Below are positions 49,786 through 59,609 of a DNA stretch of 64,000 bases, piece after piece; position 1 is the first letter of the stretch, and each line of letters starts with the position of its first letter. The stretch is taken from NCBI GenBank assembly GCA_029266455.1, contig JAQSWV010000008.1, forward strand, positions 16,929 to 80,928, read 5' to 3'. A model generated the notes under the pieces. The model ran no database searches and was not told where the DNA came from. It saw nothing but the letters and a program-made list of their open reading frames with translations. The DNA comes from Nocardioidaceae bacterium (GTDB lineage Bacteria > Actinomycetota > Actinomycetes > Propionibacteriales > Nocardioidaceae). A program made the translations under genes and the position numbers.

Positions 49786-50286
49786 TCAGTCAGGTGGCCA
49801 CGCATCGCCGAGGATGGTGGCGTCGGCGGCGACCGAGGCAAAGCTGCCGTCGCTCTCCAGGACGAGTGCCTCCACCTCGGCCAGCGACGTCGCGCCTTGC
49901 ATGCGCAGCGCCTGCCGGACTTCGCTCTCCGTCACTCGCTCCCGACGCATCGCGTCACGCAGCAGGGTGCCCTGGTAGACGAGCATCGTCGGCTCGGATC
50001 TCACTGCTCGCCGCAACGGCCGCCAGCGCACGCTCGTCCACGTCACCACGTACTGCAGTCCGGTCAGCAGGGCGAGCGCGGTCACACCTTCGGCGAGGGA
50101 GACCATGGACGACAAGAGCACGGTGGCGAGGGTGGACCCCAGAGCGACGGTGACGACGAAGTCGAAGGCATTCAGCTTGGACAGCGTCCGCTTGCCTGTG
50201 CTACGGAGAAGCACGACGAGACAGACGTAGGTGGAGACACCCACGACCACCACCCGCAGCAGGCCGTACCAGTTGTCGAAGAACAT
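49786..50286 (-). CDS. DUF421 (YetF-type) membrane protein
   Basis: The 166-residue product has three N-terminal membrane helices (WYGLLRVVVVGVSTYVCLVVLL, FDFVVTVALGSTLATVLL) and a cytoplasmic domain with VYQGTLLRDAMRRERVTESEVRQALRMQG, the DUF421 signature. GGAGG lies upstream of the ATG. The family is widespread in spore-formers and actinobacteria, with no proven biochemical role. Confidence 0.92.
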   Translation of the reverse strand: MFFDNWYGLLRVVVVGVSTYVCLVVLLRSTGKRTLSKLNAFDFVVTVALGSTLATVLLSSMVSLAEGVTALALLTGLQYVVTWTSVRWRPLRRAVRSEPTMLVYQGTLLRDAMRRERVTESEVRQALRMQGATSLAEVEALVLESDGSFASVAADATILGDAWPPD

Positions 50287-50335
50287 CTACGCTCCCTCCT
50301 CGCCACGGCACAGCTGCCGACCGCCGCGCGGCCCG

Positions 50336-52576
50336 TCAGTGACTGCTTCCGTCTGCTCGCAGTCGCTTGCTCGGCCAGGCGCTGACCCTACCGACGACGG
50401 TCAGCAGGGCTGGCATGAGGAGAGCCCGCACGACCAGGACATCCAGCATGATGCCGACCGCCATGACGAAGGCCAGTTGACGGAAGGGGACCAGGGCGAC
50501 GACCGCAAGCAAGCCGAAGCTGGCGGCGAGCGCGAGCCCCGCGGTGACCATGGCTCGGATGGCGCCCGGCATCACGCTGGCGATGGCCGCGGGCAGTGGT
50601 TTGTGGCGCGCCTCCTCCCAGATCGAGCCGACCGCGAAGATGTTGTAGTCGGATCCGAAGGCCAACAGCAGGACGGCCGCGGCGAACGGCACGTAGAACG
50701 TCAGCCCGGCGCCGGGGTTGATCTCGTTGAACAGGAGCGTGGTCAGACCGAGCGATGCGGCCAGCGACAGCATGCTTGCCGCCAGCAGATACCCGGCAGC
50801 CACCACTGCACGCAGAAAGACGATCAGCATCAGCAGGTTCGCGGCCAGTGCTGCGACCGCGATCCGCAGCAGGTCTTCCTCGGTCTGCTGCACGATGTAG
50901 GAGGCCGTCGCGGTGTCACCAGCCAGCCCTGCCGTCACATCACTCAGTCGACTGCGGATGAGCAGCTCGGGAAGCCGGTCCCCGAGCCTGTCGACGGTAT
51001 CGATGGCGGTACCGCCGAGAGCCGGGTCATCAAGCACTACGAGGTACCGCCCCGCGGCACCGTCAGGGGACACCAGGATGTTGCGCTCCACTCGTCGAGG
51101 ATTGTCGCCGGGGCTCAGGACCCCCGCGACGCCCGGCACCTCCTCGATGAGATCTCCCAACCGCCCCAGCCCCTCGTACCGGGCGTCCAGGTTGGCGCCC
51201 TCGACCAGGATGGTGGTAGGCGACAGGATGCCCGCAGCGAAACCTGACTCGGCTGCCTCCGCGGCGCGGCGGACACTGGTGTCGCCAGGCAGCGACTCGA
51301 TGAACGAGACGCCCAGATTCAGGTTGACCAGTGGCAGTGCTGCTGTTGCCAGCACCGTTATCGCCGCGGTCGCCGTGATCCACGCCTGCTTGCGCCCACT
51401 GATGATGTAGCCCAACAAGGAGCGTCGTCCCCCGGCCTCCTTTGGGTGGGGATCAAGCGGAGTCTCGGAGTGTCGCTGCAAGCTGGGCCAGAACACCAGC
51501 CGGCCCAGCACCGCCATCAGAGCGGGCACCAGAGTGACTGCCACAAGCAGTCCCATGAGCACGGTGAAGACCAGAGCTGGACCCAGCGCCCGGAAGAATG
51601 CGGACTCGGCCACCATCAGCGCGGCCGTTCCCGCTGCGACCGCCAGGCCGGCCACGGCGACGATGGGACCGTACCTCGCCGTGGCGGCACGGGCTGCGTC
51701 GAGCCGGGCGGAGCCGCCCCTGAGCTCGTGGCGTAGCGCCGCGCAGAAGAAGACGACGTAGTCAGTGACCACTCCCAGCAGCAGTGCGACGACGACTGGC
51801 TCCAGCTCACTGGGGCTGGTGACGCCGAAGAGCGCGGTCACGGCGCCGGACATCCGCAGCGTCATGACATAGGCGACGCCGGTGGTCACGACCGCCACCA
51901 CCGGTGCCACCAGCGACCGGAACGCGATGCCGACGATGAGCACTATCGCCGTCAAGGTCAGCGCCTCCACCAAGGGCAGATCTTCCCTGATGATGTCGCC
52001 CTGTCGGGCTCGCGCCGGAACCGAACCCGTGATCCCGACGATGTCATCGCGAGCGCTGAAGAATCGATCGATGTATTCCTCGGCTGCCCTTGTCTGTCGA
52101 CCGAACGACACGTCCTGGTCGAACAGCAGGTACGTCAGTGCTGTGGTGTCTTGTTCGGTGGACGAAGGGAAGAGCCCGAGGGTGTTGGTGATGGGCAACG
52201 CCCCGCGAAGCGGAGCGACGTCGGCGTACTCCTGACGATTGATCGCGATCGCATTCGTGAACGTGCGGGCCTGGTCGTACACCGACAAGCCGCTCGGGTT
52301 GCGCTGCACCACGATGGTGCGCCCCGTCAGCGGGTAGCCGAAGATGTCCACGGTGCGGAGCTCGTTGGTGACAGCCGGGGTGTTGCTCGGCACCAGCCCC
52401 TGCAGATCACTGCGGCCCTGCGACTCCGACAGGGGCGGCAGCAAGAACAGGGACGCCAGACACGCGAGCGCCCAGAAGCCGATGATCCACCAGCGAAGAC
52501 GCACCACGAGGCTGCTGAACAGGGCACCCACTCGGCCAGGCGATGGTGGCGCCGCGTCGCCGGCCGAACGGGGCAT
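50336..52576 (-). CDS. MMPL/RND family transporter
   Basis: This 746-residue protein has 12 predicted segments in two MMPL halves, each with an Asp-Tyr pair for proton transfer (VVTDYVVFF and FGSDYNIFAVG). Large extracytoplasmic loops follow segments 1 and 7. It begins with a short cytoplasmic tail and VVRLRWWIIGFWALACL. It starts one base after the stop of the upstream membrane-protein gene, so the two are co-transcribed. MMPL proteins export lipids, siderophores or polyketides in actinobacteria; the cargo is not known. Confidence 0.93.
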   Translation of the reverse strand: MPRSAGDAAPPSPGRVGALFSSLVVRLRWWIIGFWALACLASLFLLPPLSESQGRSDLQGLVPSNTPAVTNELRTVDIFGYPLTGRTIVVQRNPSGLSVYDQARTFTNAIAINRQEYADVAPLRGALPITNTLGLFPSSTEQDTTALTYLLFDQDVSFGRQTRAAEEYIDRFFSARDDIVGITGSVPARARQGDIIREDLPLVEALTLTAIVLIVGIAFRSLVAPVVAVVTTGVAYVMTLRMSGAVTALFGVTSPSELEPVVVALLLGVVTDYVVFFCAALRHELRGGSARLDAARAATARYGPIVAVAGLAVAAGTAALMVAESAFFRALGPALVFTVLMGLLVAVTLVPALMAVLGRLVFWPSLQRHSETPLDPHPKEAGGRRSLLGYIISGRKQAWITATAAITVLATAALPLVNLNLGVSFIESLPGDTSVRRAAEAAESGFAAGILSPTTILVEGANLDARYEGLGRLGDLIEEVPGVAGVLSPGDNPRRVERNILVSPDGAAGRYLVVLDDPALGGTAIDTVDRLGDRLPELLIRSRLSDVTAGLAGDTATASYIVQQTEEDLLRIAVAALAANLLMLIVFLRAVVAAGYLLAASMLSLAASLGLTTLLFNEINPGAGLTFYVPFAAAVLLLAFGSDYNIFAVGSIWEEARHKPLPAAIASVMPGAIRAMVTAGLALAASFGLLAVVALVPFRQLAFVMAVGIMLDVLVVRALLMPALLTVVGRVSAWPSKRLRADGSSH

Positions 52577-52577
52577 C

Positions 52578-53174
52578 CTAGGCCTGCGTTGCTGGGGAGC
52601 GCAGACCTAGTCGCCTGAGCTCTGCATCAGCAAGGTGCCGCGTGCGCCCCTGCGCGATGTCCTTGAACGGGTCGTCGCTGAGGGATCGGACCACCGAGTA
52701 CGGCAGCATGTGCGTCGCCCGTTCGGCGAGATAGCGGTCCAGCGCCGGATCGCGACCGTGCTGTCCGATGGCGCGTTGCAGGTCGCGGCTGTCTCGTCGG
52801 CGCGTCAACCGCAGGGGCAGGTAGAGACCCAGAACCGGAGTCGTCGGCATCAAGGCGATGGACAGCCCCAGCAGCAAAGCCAGGCGTCGCAGGTCGGTCT
52901 TGATCTCCCCACCGCTGGCGACGATGTCGGCGGCGGTGCTCGAGACCTCACTCCCGAGCTCGGCCGGGCCTTCCCCCACCACCGGCACCTCACCCAGCGT
53001 CTCCAGAGCAGAGCCCGCCGATCCGAGCGCCTCACCGGACCTGGTCACCGTGTCTCCCAGCGATGACGCATCCCAGAACGTGTACCCCGAAGCGACGCCG
53101 ACCGCCAGCCACAACACCAGCCAGAAGCCGACCACGCCATCGAGAAGTCGTACGGTGGGCTCATCGGCGTTCAT
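52578..53174 (-). CDS. Membrane protein of unknown function upstream of the MMPL gene
   Basis: The 198-residue product has two hydrophobic helices (VGFWLVLWLAVGVASGYTF and LALLLGLSIALMPTTPVLGLYLPL) flanking a predicted extracytoplasmic helical segment, then a basic cytoplasmic tail (LTRRRDSRDLQRAI, ending LRRLGLRS). It could be a partner or assembly factor of the MMPL transporter encoded next. The start at 53174 gives MNADEPTV; a GTG at 53186 is possible. Confidence 0.72.
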   Translation of the reverse strand: MNADEPTVRLLDGVVGFWLVLWLAVGVASGYTFWDASSLGDTVTRSGEALGSAGSALETLGEVPVVGEGPAELGSEVSSTAADIVASGGEIKTDLRRLALLLGLSIALMPTTPVLGLYLPLRLTRRRDSRDLQRAIGQHGRDPALDRYLAERATHMLPYSVVRSLSDDPFKDIAQGRTRHLADAELRRLGLRSPATQA

Positions 53175-53251
53175 GACCAGGCGCACACGAGATTATTACT
53201 CCCCCGTGGCGAGACCGGCAGCACCGACAGCACCGACTTCGAGGAGCTGAC

Positions 53252-53686
53252 ATGACCGCGCCCGACGGCCACGGTCGACCCGCGCAGCAAGACTCCGTCA
53301 TGCCGAGCACCGGGAACCCGTCCCGCTGGGTGCTCACGGCGGTACCGGCCGCCGCGTTCGTCATCGGTCTGGTCCTCGGAGGCTTGGTCGTCGGCGTCGG
53401 ACTGAGCGACAACGACCCTTCCGCAGCCAGTGCGACGACCCCCTCGCCCACAGCCACTGAACCGACGTCGACGTCGGACGTGACGGTCGTCGTACCGAAC
53501 GCGTGCCTGGAGGCGGCGCGCACCATCGACGAGGCCCTGGAGCTGATCCGTGGCGGCGCCGACTCGGTCCGAGACTTCGAACCCGAAGAGCTTGTCCAGA
53601 TGCTGAACGAGCTGGAGGACCTGGACAACCGCGCGACCGCACTGTCACAGCAGTGCTCCGACCAGGGCGAGGTCAGCCGACCATGA
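53252..53686 (+). CDS. Single-pass membrane protein of unknown function
   Basis: The 144-residue product has a short cytoplasmic tail, one helix (RWVLTAVPAAAFVIGLVLGGLVVGVGL), a Thr/Ser/Pro-rich spacer and a helical extracytoplasmic domain with two Cys that could pair (PNACLEAARTID and SQQCSDQG). GAGGAG lies before the ATG. It is divergent from the MMPL operon, with 77 bp between the starts. No family is recognised. Confidence 0.75.
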   Translation: MTAPDGHGRPAQQDSVMPSTGNPSRWVLTAVPAAAFVIGLVLGGLVVGVGLSDNDPSAASATTPSPTATEPTSTSDVTVVVPNACLEAARTIDEALELIRGGADSVRDFEPEELVQMLNELEDLDNRATALSQQCSDQGEVSRP

Positions 53687-53773
53687 CCCGTTGCCGGGTC
53701 CAGCGACCCTCAGCGCAGGCGGGTGGACGGCCGCACCCCGCACGTCGGCGTGCGCTCGTGTCCTTCGATCCGG

Positions 53774-54520
53774 TCAGCATTCGTCGCACGCACACGCGGG
53801 AGCGGCACCAGCGACCGGCAGGCAGCAGTTGTCGCCGCGCCAGGTACCGACGCCTTCCCGTACCGCCGCCGCGGCGATGACCAGTGCTGCCGCCGGGTCG
53901 GCCCACCACCAGCCCAGCCAGGCGTTGACCACCAGGCCCACGAGCAGGACGGCCGACATGTAGACGCACAGGGCGGTCTGTTTGCTGTCGCCGACGACCG
54001 CGCTCGATCCCAGCGACCTGCCGGTACGGCGCTGCGCCCATGCCAGGAAGGGCATGATCGCAAGAGACGCACAGGCAAGCGCGATGCCGACACCTGACGC
54101 GTCGGCCTCGTTGCGCCGGATGAGATCTGACAACGCGCCGACCGTCACGTACGCGGCGAGGACGAAGAAGCAACCGCCGATCAGCCGACCGGCGAGGCGC
54201 TCGCGCCTCTCGAACTCGGGACGCCGGAACTGCCACAGGATCACCGCCCCGCTCGAGACCTCGAGGAGCGAATCGATGCCGAACGCGACCAGCGCGATCG
54301 ACCCGGCGATGCCACCGGCGAGCAGCGCGACAGCCGCCTCGATCACGTTGTACCCCACGCTGGCGGCTGCCAGCAGCTGCGCCCGACGTGCAAGCCTGCG
54401 TCGGGTGTCGACCACCGCGGGTGCCACCGCCATCCCGTCAGGATAGGCAGTAGCCGCTCCGTCACCGTCGCTGTTGCCCCCGTTCCCGAGGTACGGTCGC
54501 GGCACCTCGACTGATGTCAC
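53774..54520 (-). CDS. Cation diffusion facilitator (CDF) family transporter
   Basis: The 248-residue protein has six hydrophobic segments; ALVAFGIDSLLEVSSGAVILW contains the HxxxD-like metal site in altered form (GIDSLLE), and SSAVVGDSKQTALCVY the second (DSKQT). It is short and ends with a Cys-rich tail (DNCCLPVAGAAPACACDEC) instead of the usual CTD. It probably exports divalent or heavy metals. The GTG start overlaps the stop of the upstream gene (GTGA). Confidence 0.85.
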   Translation of the reverse strand: MTSVEVPRPYLGNGGNSDGDGAATAYPDGMAVAPAVVDTRRRLARRAQLLAAASVGYNVIEAAVALLAGGIAGSIALVAFGIDSLLEVSSGAVILWQFRRPEFERRERLAGRLIGGCFFVLAAYVTVGALSDLIRRNEADASGVGIALACASLAIMPFLAWAQRRTGRSLGSSAVVGDSKQTALCVYMSAVLLVGLVVNAWLGWWWADPAAALVIAAAAVREGVGTWRGDNCCLPVAGAAPACACDEC

Positions 54521-54987
54521 CGTGCCTGCGCAGCGGGTCGGTACGTCGCCGTCGTCAGCACGGCTGCGGTCACGACGACCGAGCCCGCGATGGTCACCAG
54601 GTGCGTGGTGAGCGAGAAGCTCCAGAACATCGTGATGCCCACTGCGAGCAGCACGCTCACCTCCGCGACCAGGAGCGGCGGCCAGGCCCGACGCAGCGCG
54701 AGAACCAGTGCACCGGCAGGGATCCAGTAGGCCGCCTGACTGGCCGCACCCAGGTCACGTACCGCCTCGGCGGCGCCGTCCGACAGCGGCACAGCCGCGA
54801 CAGCCGCCGGCAAGAACATCGCCGCGCAGTGGAAACCGAGGGCGAGAAGCGTGACCACCACGAGAGCGATGTCGAGGCGACTCAGCGGGAGGACACGCGC
54901 GGACAGCGGGCGCCTGTTGAGGACACGTACGGCGAAGGCCACTGCGGGGACGATGGCCAGCGCCACCCAGAACTGGACGCTCGGCAC
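54517..54987 (-). CDS. Four-helix membrane protein of unknown function
   Basis: The 156-residue product starts VPSVQFWVALAIVPAVAFAV and has four hydrophobic stretches. No family was recognised. TACCAT stands 7 nt before the GTG at 54987, so the mRNA is probably leaderless; longer open reading upstream would pass through this promoter. It is coupled to the CDF gene. Confidence 0.65.
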   Translation of the reverse strand: MPSVQFWVALAIVPAVAFAVRVLNRRPLSARVLPLSRLDIALVVVTLLALGFHCAAMFLPAAVAAVPLSDGAAEAVRDLGAASQAAYWIPAGALVLALRRAWPPLLVAEVSVLLAVGITMFWSFSLTTHLVTIAGSVVVTAAVLTTATYRPAAQAR

Positions 54988-54994
54988 GTGTTCG

Positions 54995-55000
54995 ATGGTA
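54995..55000 (-). promoter_or_regulatory. -10 box TACCAT, leaderless layout
   Basis: TACCAT ends 7 nt before the GTG at 54987. Confidence 0.45.
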
Positions 55001-55086
55001 GGTGACGTCGCGGCCACGTTTCGCGGACGTCGCGGGGGGTACAGCGACGACTCGGCCAGAAGGACAAGAAGTGATGGAGGTGCGCA

Positions 55087-55635
55087 ATGGCTCGCAACAC
55101 GGTCGCCCGGTCCCTGCACGACGTTGGTCTGGCTGCCTGGTTCGGAGGAACCCTGGCGAACGCTGTCTCACTGAACGCGGCGTCCGGCCAGGCTGACGAC
55201 GCGACCAGGGCCGGCGCAGTGACCAACGTGGGGTGGGATCGCTGGACTCCGGTCAACGCGGCAGCCATCGGGGCCCACCTGATCGGCAGCACCGGGTTGC
55301 TCGCTGCCGACGCGAGCCGGGTCCGCGCCCAAAAGGGGGTGGCGTCGATGGTGCTGCTGAAGACCGCGCTGACGGCGGCGGCTCTGGGGGCGACCGCCTA
55401 CAGCCGGGCCCTGGGCAAGAAGGTCTCGCAGCGCACCGATGTGCCGGTTGCCTCCGGCACCGAGTCGACGGCGTCCACTCCCTCGGACGTGGCGCAGGCG
55501 CAGCGCCAGCTGTCCATGCTGCAGTGGGCTGTGCCGGCGCTCACAGGCGCCTTGGTCGTCGTCAGCGCTTACGCCGGCGAGCAGCAGCGTCCCGGCGAAG
55601 TGCACAAGGGTCTCGTGTCCCAGATCGTGAGCTGA
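55087..55635 (+). CDS. Membrane protein of unknown function
   Basis: The 182-residue product begins RNTVARSLHDVGLAAWFGG and carries three hydrophobic segments (VNAAAIGAHLIGSTGLLAA, VASMVLLKTALTAAALGATA, LQWAVPALTGALVVVSA). The HDVGLAAWFGGTLANAV start resembles actinobacterial membrane proteins of unknown role. GGAGG lies about 7 nt before the ATG. It is followed 40 bp later by an SDR gene. Confidence 0.75.
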   Translation: MARNTVARSLHDVGLAAWFGGTLANAVSLNAASGQADDATRAGAVTNVGWDRWTPVNAAAIGAHLIGSTGLLAADASRVRAQKGVASMVLLKTALTAAALGATAYSRALGKKVSQRTDVPVASGTESTASTPSDVAQAQRQLSMLQWAVPALTGALVVVSAYAGEQQRPGEVHKGLVSQIVS

Positions 55636-55675
55636 GCCGCTCGGCGGAGGTGCACTCGCAGCAGCGGGGTGACGG

Positions 55676-56749
55676 ATGCGGATAGTCATCACCGGGGCGA
55701 GCGGCAACGTCGGCACCGCCCTGCTGCGCCGCCTCCAGCAGTCTGGCGCAGATCACGAGATCGCAGGGGTGTGCCGGCGACCACCCGCACACGGTGCGCC
55801 CTACGAAGGCGTGTCGTGGACGAGTGTCGACCTGGCTGACACCGGCGCGGCACAGACTCTTGCCCGGGTGTTCCAGGATGCCGATGCCGTCGTGCACCTG
55901 GCCTGGGGATTCCAGCCGTCGCACAACCACGTCTACCTCGAGCGGGTCGGCGTGGAGGGAACCCGAGCCGTCGTTCGGGCTGCGCTGGAGGTGGGCGTAC
56001 GCCGCCTGGTCCATGTGTCGTCGGTGGCGGCCTACTCGTCCGGCCCGAAGGACCGTCGCATCGACGAGTCCTGGCCGACGGGCGGGGTCTCGACGCTGCC
56101 CTACAGCCGGCACAAGGTGGCCGTCGAGCGCCTGCTTGACGCTCATGAGCAGCAGTATGCGGGCCGCCCCGGCATCATCCGCCTCCGTCCCGGGCTCGTC
56201 GTGCAGCGTGCGGCCGGTGGCTCGCTGCTGCGCTATGGGCTGCCCGCGGTGACCCCCTCCATGCTTCTTCGCCACATCGGGGTGCTCCCGCTCGACAAGG
56301 ACTTCGCGGTGCAGTGCATTCACGCAGACGACGTCGCGTCCGCCATCGACCTCGCGCTGGCAGCGGGGACGACCGGTGCACTGAACCTGGCCGGTGAGCC
56401 GATCGTGACACGCAGTCTCCTCGCACACGCGCTGGCGGCGCGGGCGCTACACGTCCCCCGGCGCGTTCTGCGCGCGGTCACTGCCACCGCCTGGCGGACT
56501 CACCTGCAGCCGCTTGAACCAGGTTGGGTCGATCTCGCCTTCGCCGTTCCCCTCATGGACACGTCTCGAGCCGGCGAAGAGCTGGGGTGGCGGCCCACGG
56601 TGGACATGACGACGGCCCTGCGCGAGGTGCTGGACGGCATGGGTGAGGGGCACGGCACGTCGAGCCCGGCACTTCGCCCGCGCACGGTCGTCGACGAGCT
56701 GCGGCGCGTGGTCAGCCACGGCCCGGTCGGCAAGCGGCGACTGCCCTGA
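55676..56749 (+). CDS. NAD-dependent epimerase/dehydratase (extended SDR)
   Basis: This 357-residue enzyme has the Rossmann motif VITGASGNVGTALL at residues 4-17, VVHLAWGF, VHVSSVAAYSSG and the catalytic YxxxK in LPYSRHKVAVER. The C-terminal region contains QCIHADDVASAI and LNLAGEP, typical of atypical extended SDRs. The substrate is unknown. Confidence 0.92.
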   Translation: MRIVITGASGNVGTALLRRLQQSGADHEIAGVCRRPPAHGAPYEGVSWTSVDLADTGAAQTLARVFQDADAVVHLAWGFQPSHNHVYLERVGVEGTRAVVRAALEVGVRRLVHVSSVAAYSSGPKDRRIDESWPTGGVSTLPYSRHKVAVERLLDAHEQQYAGRPGIIRLRPGLVVQRAAGGSLLRYGLPAVTPSMLLRHIGVLPLDKDFAVQCIHADDVASAIDLALAAGTTGALNLAGEPIVTRSLLAHALAARALHVPRRVLRAVTATAWRTHLQPLEPGWVDLAFAVPLMDTSRAGEELGWRPTVDMTTALREVLDGMGEGHGTSSPALRPRTVVDELRRVVSHGPVGKRRLP

Positions 56750-56970
56750 CCGTCGGGGAGCACGAGTACCACCACGGGCGGGCGGGCACTGACCCGGCGG
56801 TCAAAGGGCGCTGAGCCAGCCGGCATCCGCCCTCGAACAGCGTTAGCAACCTCACTGTTCGTTACCCGCGCGTTCACAGCGGGTGGCCGTGCATCTCGGC
56901 TCGGTATCGCTGGGGCTACCGGACGAAGCCGCCTATTGCCTTCTGCCCGGTATTGCGGTGGGGTACCTCA

Positions 56971-58527
56971 ATGACCTCCTTGACAGCGGTGCCGATGGCA
57001 GCGGAGTCCGGATGGCTGGCGTCGATCGAAGACACGATCAATAGCTGGTTCGAGCCGATCGCCTACTGGAGCACAACGATCATCTTCTATCCGATCCCTT
57101 TCTTCGGGACGGAAGCGCCGATCGTGACGTTCTGGCTGGTGGCAGCAGGCTTGATTTTCACGATCTACTACGGGGCCGTCCAGTTCCGAGGCTTCAAGAC
57201 CTCACTGGAGGTCGTGCGAGGGCGCTACAGCCACAAGGCCGACGAGGGTGAGGTCACACACTTCCAGGCCCTGACCGCTGCACTGTCCGGGACCGTCGGG
57301 CTCGGCAACATCGCCGGCGTCGGGGTCGCCGTGGTGATCGGCGGTCCAGGGGCAACGTTCTGGATGATCCTTGCTGGCCTTCTCGGAATGGCGACGAAGT
57401 TCGCGGAGTGCACTCTCGGCGTCAGGTACCGCGAGGTGCACGAGGACGGCAGCGTCACCGGCGGACCGTTCCGGTACTTGCCAATAGCCTTCGCGCGGTT
57501 CGGTCGGTTGCCCGCCAAGGTGCTGACAGGCATCTACGCGGTCGCGATCATGCTGTTCGGGGTCGCCGGCGGCAACATGTTCCAGGCGAACCAGACCTTC
57601 GCGCAGGCCCAGGAGGTCACCGGCGGGGACGACGGCTTCCTGGGCAGCGACGGTGCCGCCCTCATCTTCGGGCTCATCCTGGCCGGGCTGGTCGCCGCCG
57701 TGATCATCGGCGGCATCAAGTCGATCGCCCGGGTGACGAGCAAGCTGGTACCCGCCATGGCAATCATCTACGTCACCGCCTGCCTGATCGTGATCTTCAG
57801 GAACGTGGACCAGATCCCCGGCGCGATCGCCGACATCATCACCGGAGCGTTCAACCCGAGCGGAGTCGCCGGCGGCGTGGTCGGTGTCGTGATCGTCGGC
57901 TTCCAGCGAGCCGCGTTCTCCAACGAGGCCGGTCTCGGCTCGGCCGCGATCGCTCACTCGCCGGTGAAGACACGTCGCCCGGTCAGCGAGGGCTTCGTCG
58001 CGTTGCTGGAGCCCTTCATCGACACCGTGATCATCTGCACGATGACCGCGCTGACGATCATCATCGCCGCACCGACGCTGTACACGGAGGCGCTCACCAC
58101 GGAGGACACGGCCGTCCCTGACGGTGTGGTGGTCACGTCGGAGGCGTTCGAGACCGTCATTCCTGACTTCCCCGTCATCCTCGCAGTCGCGGTGGCCCTC
58201 TTCGCGTTCTCCACACTGATCACGTGGAGCTACTACGGCCTCCGGGCATGGACGACCTTGTTCGGCCGCAGCACCTTCTCGGAGAACCTGTTCAAGCTCA
58301 TCTTCTGCCTCTTCACCGTCACCGGTACCGTCCTCACCTTCGACCAGGTGCTCGGCTTCGCCGACTCGATGCTGTTCCTCTGCGCATTCGTCAACCTGGC
58401 CGGCGTCTACCTGCTCATGCCGGTGGTGAAGCGGGAGATGAAGGAGTACTTCGCCGACCGCAAGAGCGGTGAGCTGAGCCGCGAGGCGGCCGAGCCCCCT
58501 CCGACCAAGTCCGGAGCCGGTGCGTGA
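56971..58527 (+). CDS. Alanine/glycine:cation symporter (AGCS) family protein
   Basis: This 518-residue transporter shows the AGCS hallmarks TALSGTVGLGNIAGVGVAVVIGGPGA, LGMATKFAECTLGVRYRE and GFQRAAFSNEAGLGSAAIAHSP, with about 11 segments. It takes up alanine or glycine with Na+ or H+. The ATG at 56971 is preceded by a GGTGGGG stretch. The 220-bp upstream gap contains no glycine-riboswitch pattern that could be recognised by eye. Confidence 0.93.
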   Translation: MTSLTAVPMAAESGWLASIEDTINSWFEPIAYWSTTIIFYPIPFFGTEAPIVTFWLVAAGLIFTIYYGAVQFRGFKTSLEVVRGRYSHKADEGEVTHFQALTAALSGTVGLGNIAGVGVAVVIGGPGATFWMILAGLLGMATKFAECTLGVRYREVHEDGSVTGGPFRYLPIAFARFGRLPAKVLTGIYAVAIMLFGVAGGNMFQANQTFAQAQEVTGGDDGFLGSDGAALIFGLILAGLVAAVIIGGIKSIARVTSKLVPAMAIIYVTACLIVIFRNVDQIPGAIADIITGAFNPSGVAGGVVGVVIVGFQRAAFSNEAGLGSAAIAHSPVKTRRPVSEGFVALLEPFIDTVIICTMTALTIIIAAPTLYTEALTTEDTAVPDGVVVTSEAFETVIPDFPVILAVAVALFAFSTLITWSYYGLRAWTTLFGRSTFSENLFKLIFCLFTVTGTVLTFDQVLGFADSMLFLCAFVNLAGVYLLMPVVKREMKEYFADRKSGELSREAAEPPPTKSGAGA

Positions 58528-58616
58528 GCGAGTCCCTCGCGTGATGACCGGCTTCTGCCGGAGGCCGCTGATGGCCGTCCTCGACAGGAGTGTAGGTCAT
58601 CGGCACGATAGGCGGG

Positions 58617-59609
58617 ATGCGGCGCTCGCGAACCCGTTCGACCGTGCAGGTGGCGCTTGTGCTCGCCGCCGTGAGCGTGATGGCCGGGTGCGGGGTCACG
58701 CGCGGCGACGACAGCCGGGACCTGCTCATGATCATCCCGAACAGCCCCGGCGGCGGCTATGACCAGACCGGACGTGCTGCTGTACAGGTGATGGAGGACG
58801 CCGACATCATCGGCGGCTCCTTCACGGTCGACAACATCGAGGGCGCCGGTGGCGCCGGGGCGATGACTGCGCTGGTCGGCCGGGCGGGCGACGAGCACAC
58901 GATGATGACGGTCGGGCTCGGTGTCGTAGGCTCGACGTACTCCTTCGCGAGCGAGTACACCCTGCAGGACGCCACGCCGCTGGCCCAGTTGATGAGCGAG
59001 CCAGAGGGAGTCCTCGTCCCGGGTGACTCCAAGTTCCAGACCATCGACGACCTCGTCAGGGCGTGGGAGGCGAACCCCGGTTCCCTCGGCGTGGGAGGCG
59101 GCTCGTCGCCGGGCGGGCCGGACCACCTGTTCCCGATGCAGCTGGCCGCGGAGGTCGGCATCGACCCGAACGAGGTCAACTACATCACGTACGACGGAGG
59201 CGGTCCGCTCACCAGCGCGCTGCTCGGCCGCAAGATCGATGTCGGGTTCTCGGGCCTCGCGGAGTTCACCGGTCAGGTCGAGTCGGGTGAGCTCCGTGTG
59301 CTCGCCGTCTCGGGTGACCAGCGTTACCCCGACGGAGTCTTCGCCGACATTCCGACCCTGACCGAGTCGGGCATCGACCTGGTGTTCCTCAACTGGCGCG
59401 GCATGCTCGCCCCGCCGGAGATCGGCGCCGAGCGCACAGAGGAGCTGATCGGCTACCTGGAGGAGATGCACGACAGTCCGGAGTGGCAGGACGCGCTGGA
59501 CCAGTACGGCTGGACCGACGACTTCAAGACCGGCGAGGCGTTCGCGACCTTCATCGACAAGCAGGACGCCCGCGTGGCCGGGACGCTTGCGGAACTGGGA
59601 CTGCTGTGA
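58617..59609 (+). CDS. tctC: Tripartite tricarboxylate transporter binding lipoprotein (TctC)
   Basis: This 330-residue Bug/TctC-family protein has a signal peptide with lipobox SVMAGC, then LLMIIPNSPGGGYDQTGR, which forms the carboxylate-binding loop, and VNYITYDGGGPLTSALLGRK. It should deliver a di- or tricarboxylate to TctAB. Its stop overlaps the tctB start (GTGA). Confidence 0.93.
   Translation: MRRSRTRSTVQVALVLAAVSVMAGCGVTRGDDSRDLLMIIPNSPGGGYDQTGRAAVQVMEDADIIGGSFTVDNIEGAGGAGAMTALVGRAGDEHTMMTVGLGVVGSTYSFASEYTLQDATPLAQLMSEPEGVLVPGDSKFQTIDDLVRAWEANPGSLGVGGGSSPGGPDHLFPMQLAAEVGIDPNEVNYITYDGGGPLTSALLGRKIDVGFSGLAEFTGQVESGELRVLAVSGDQRYPDGVFADIPTLTESGIDLVFLNWRGMLAPPEIGAERTEELIGYLEEMHDSPEWQDALDQYGWTDDFKTGEAFATFIDKQDARVAGTLAELGLL

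Noticed and set aside
56750..56970. A possible glycine riboswitch before the AGCS symporter
   Set aside because: No tandem glycine-aptamer pattern could be recognised; only weak short stems are present. A covariance-model search would settle it.
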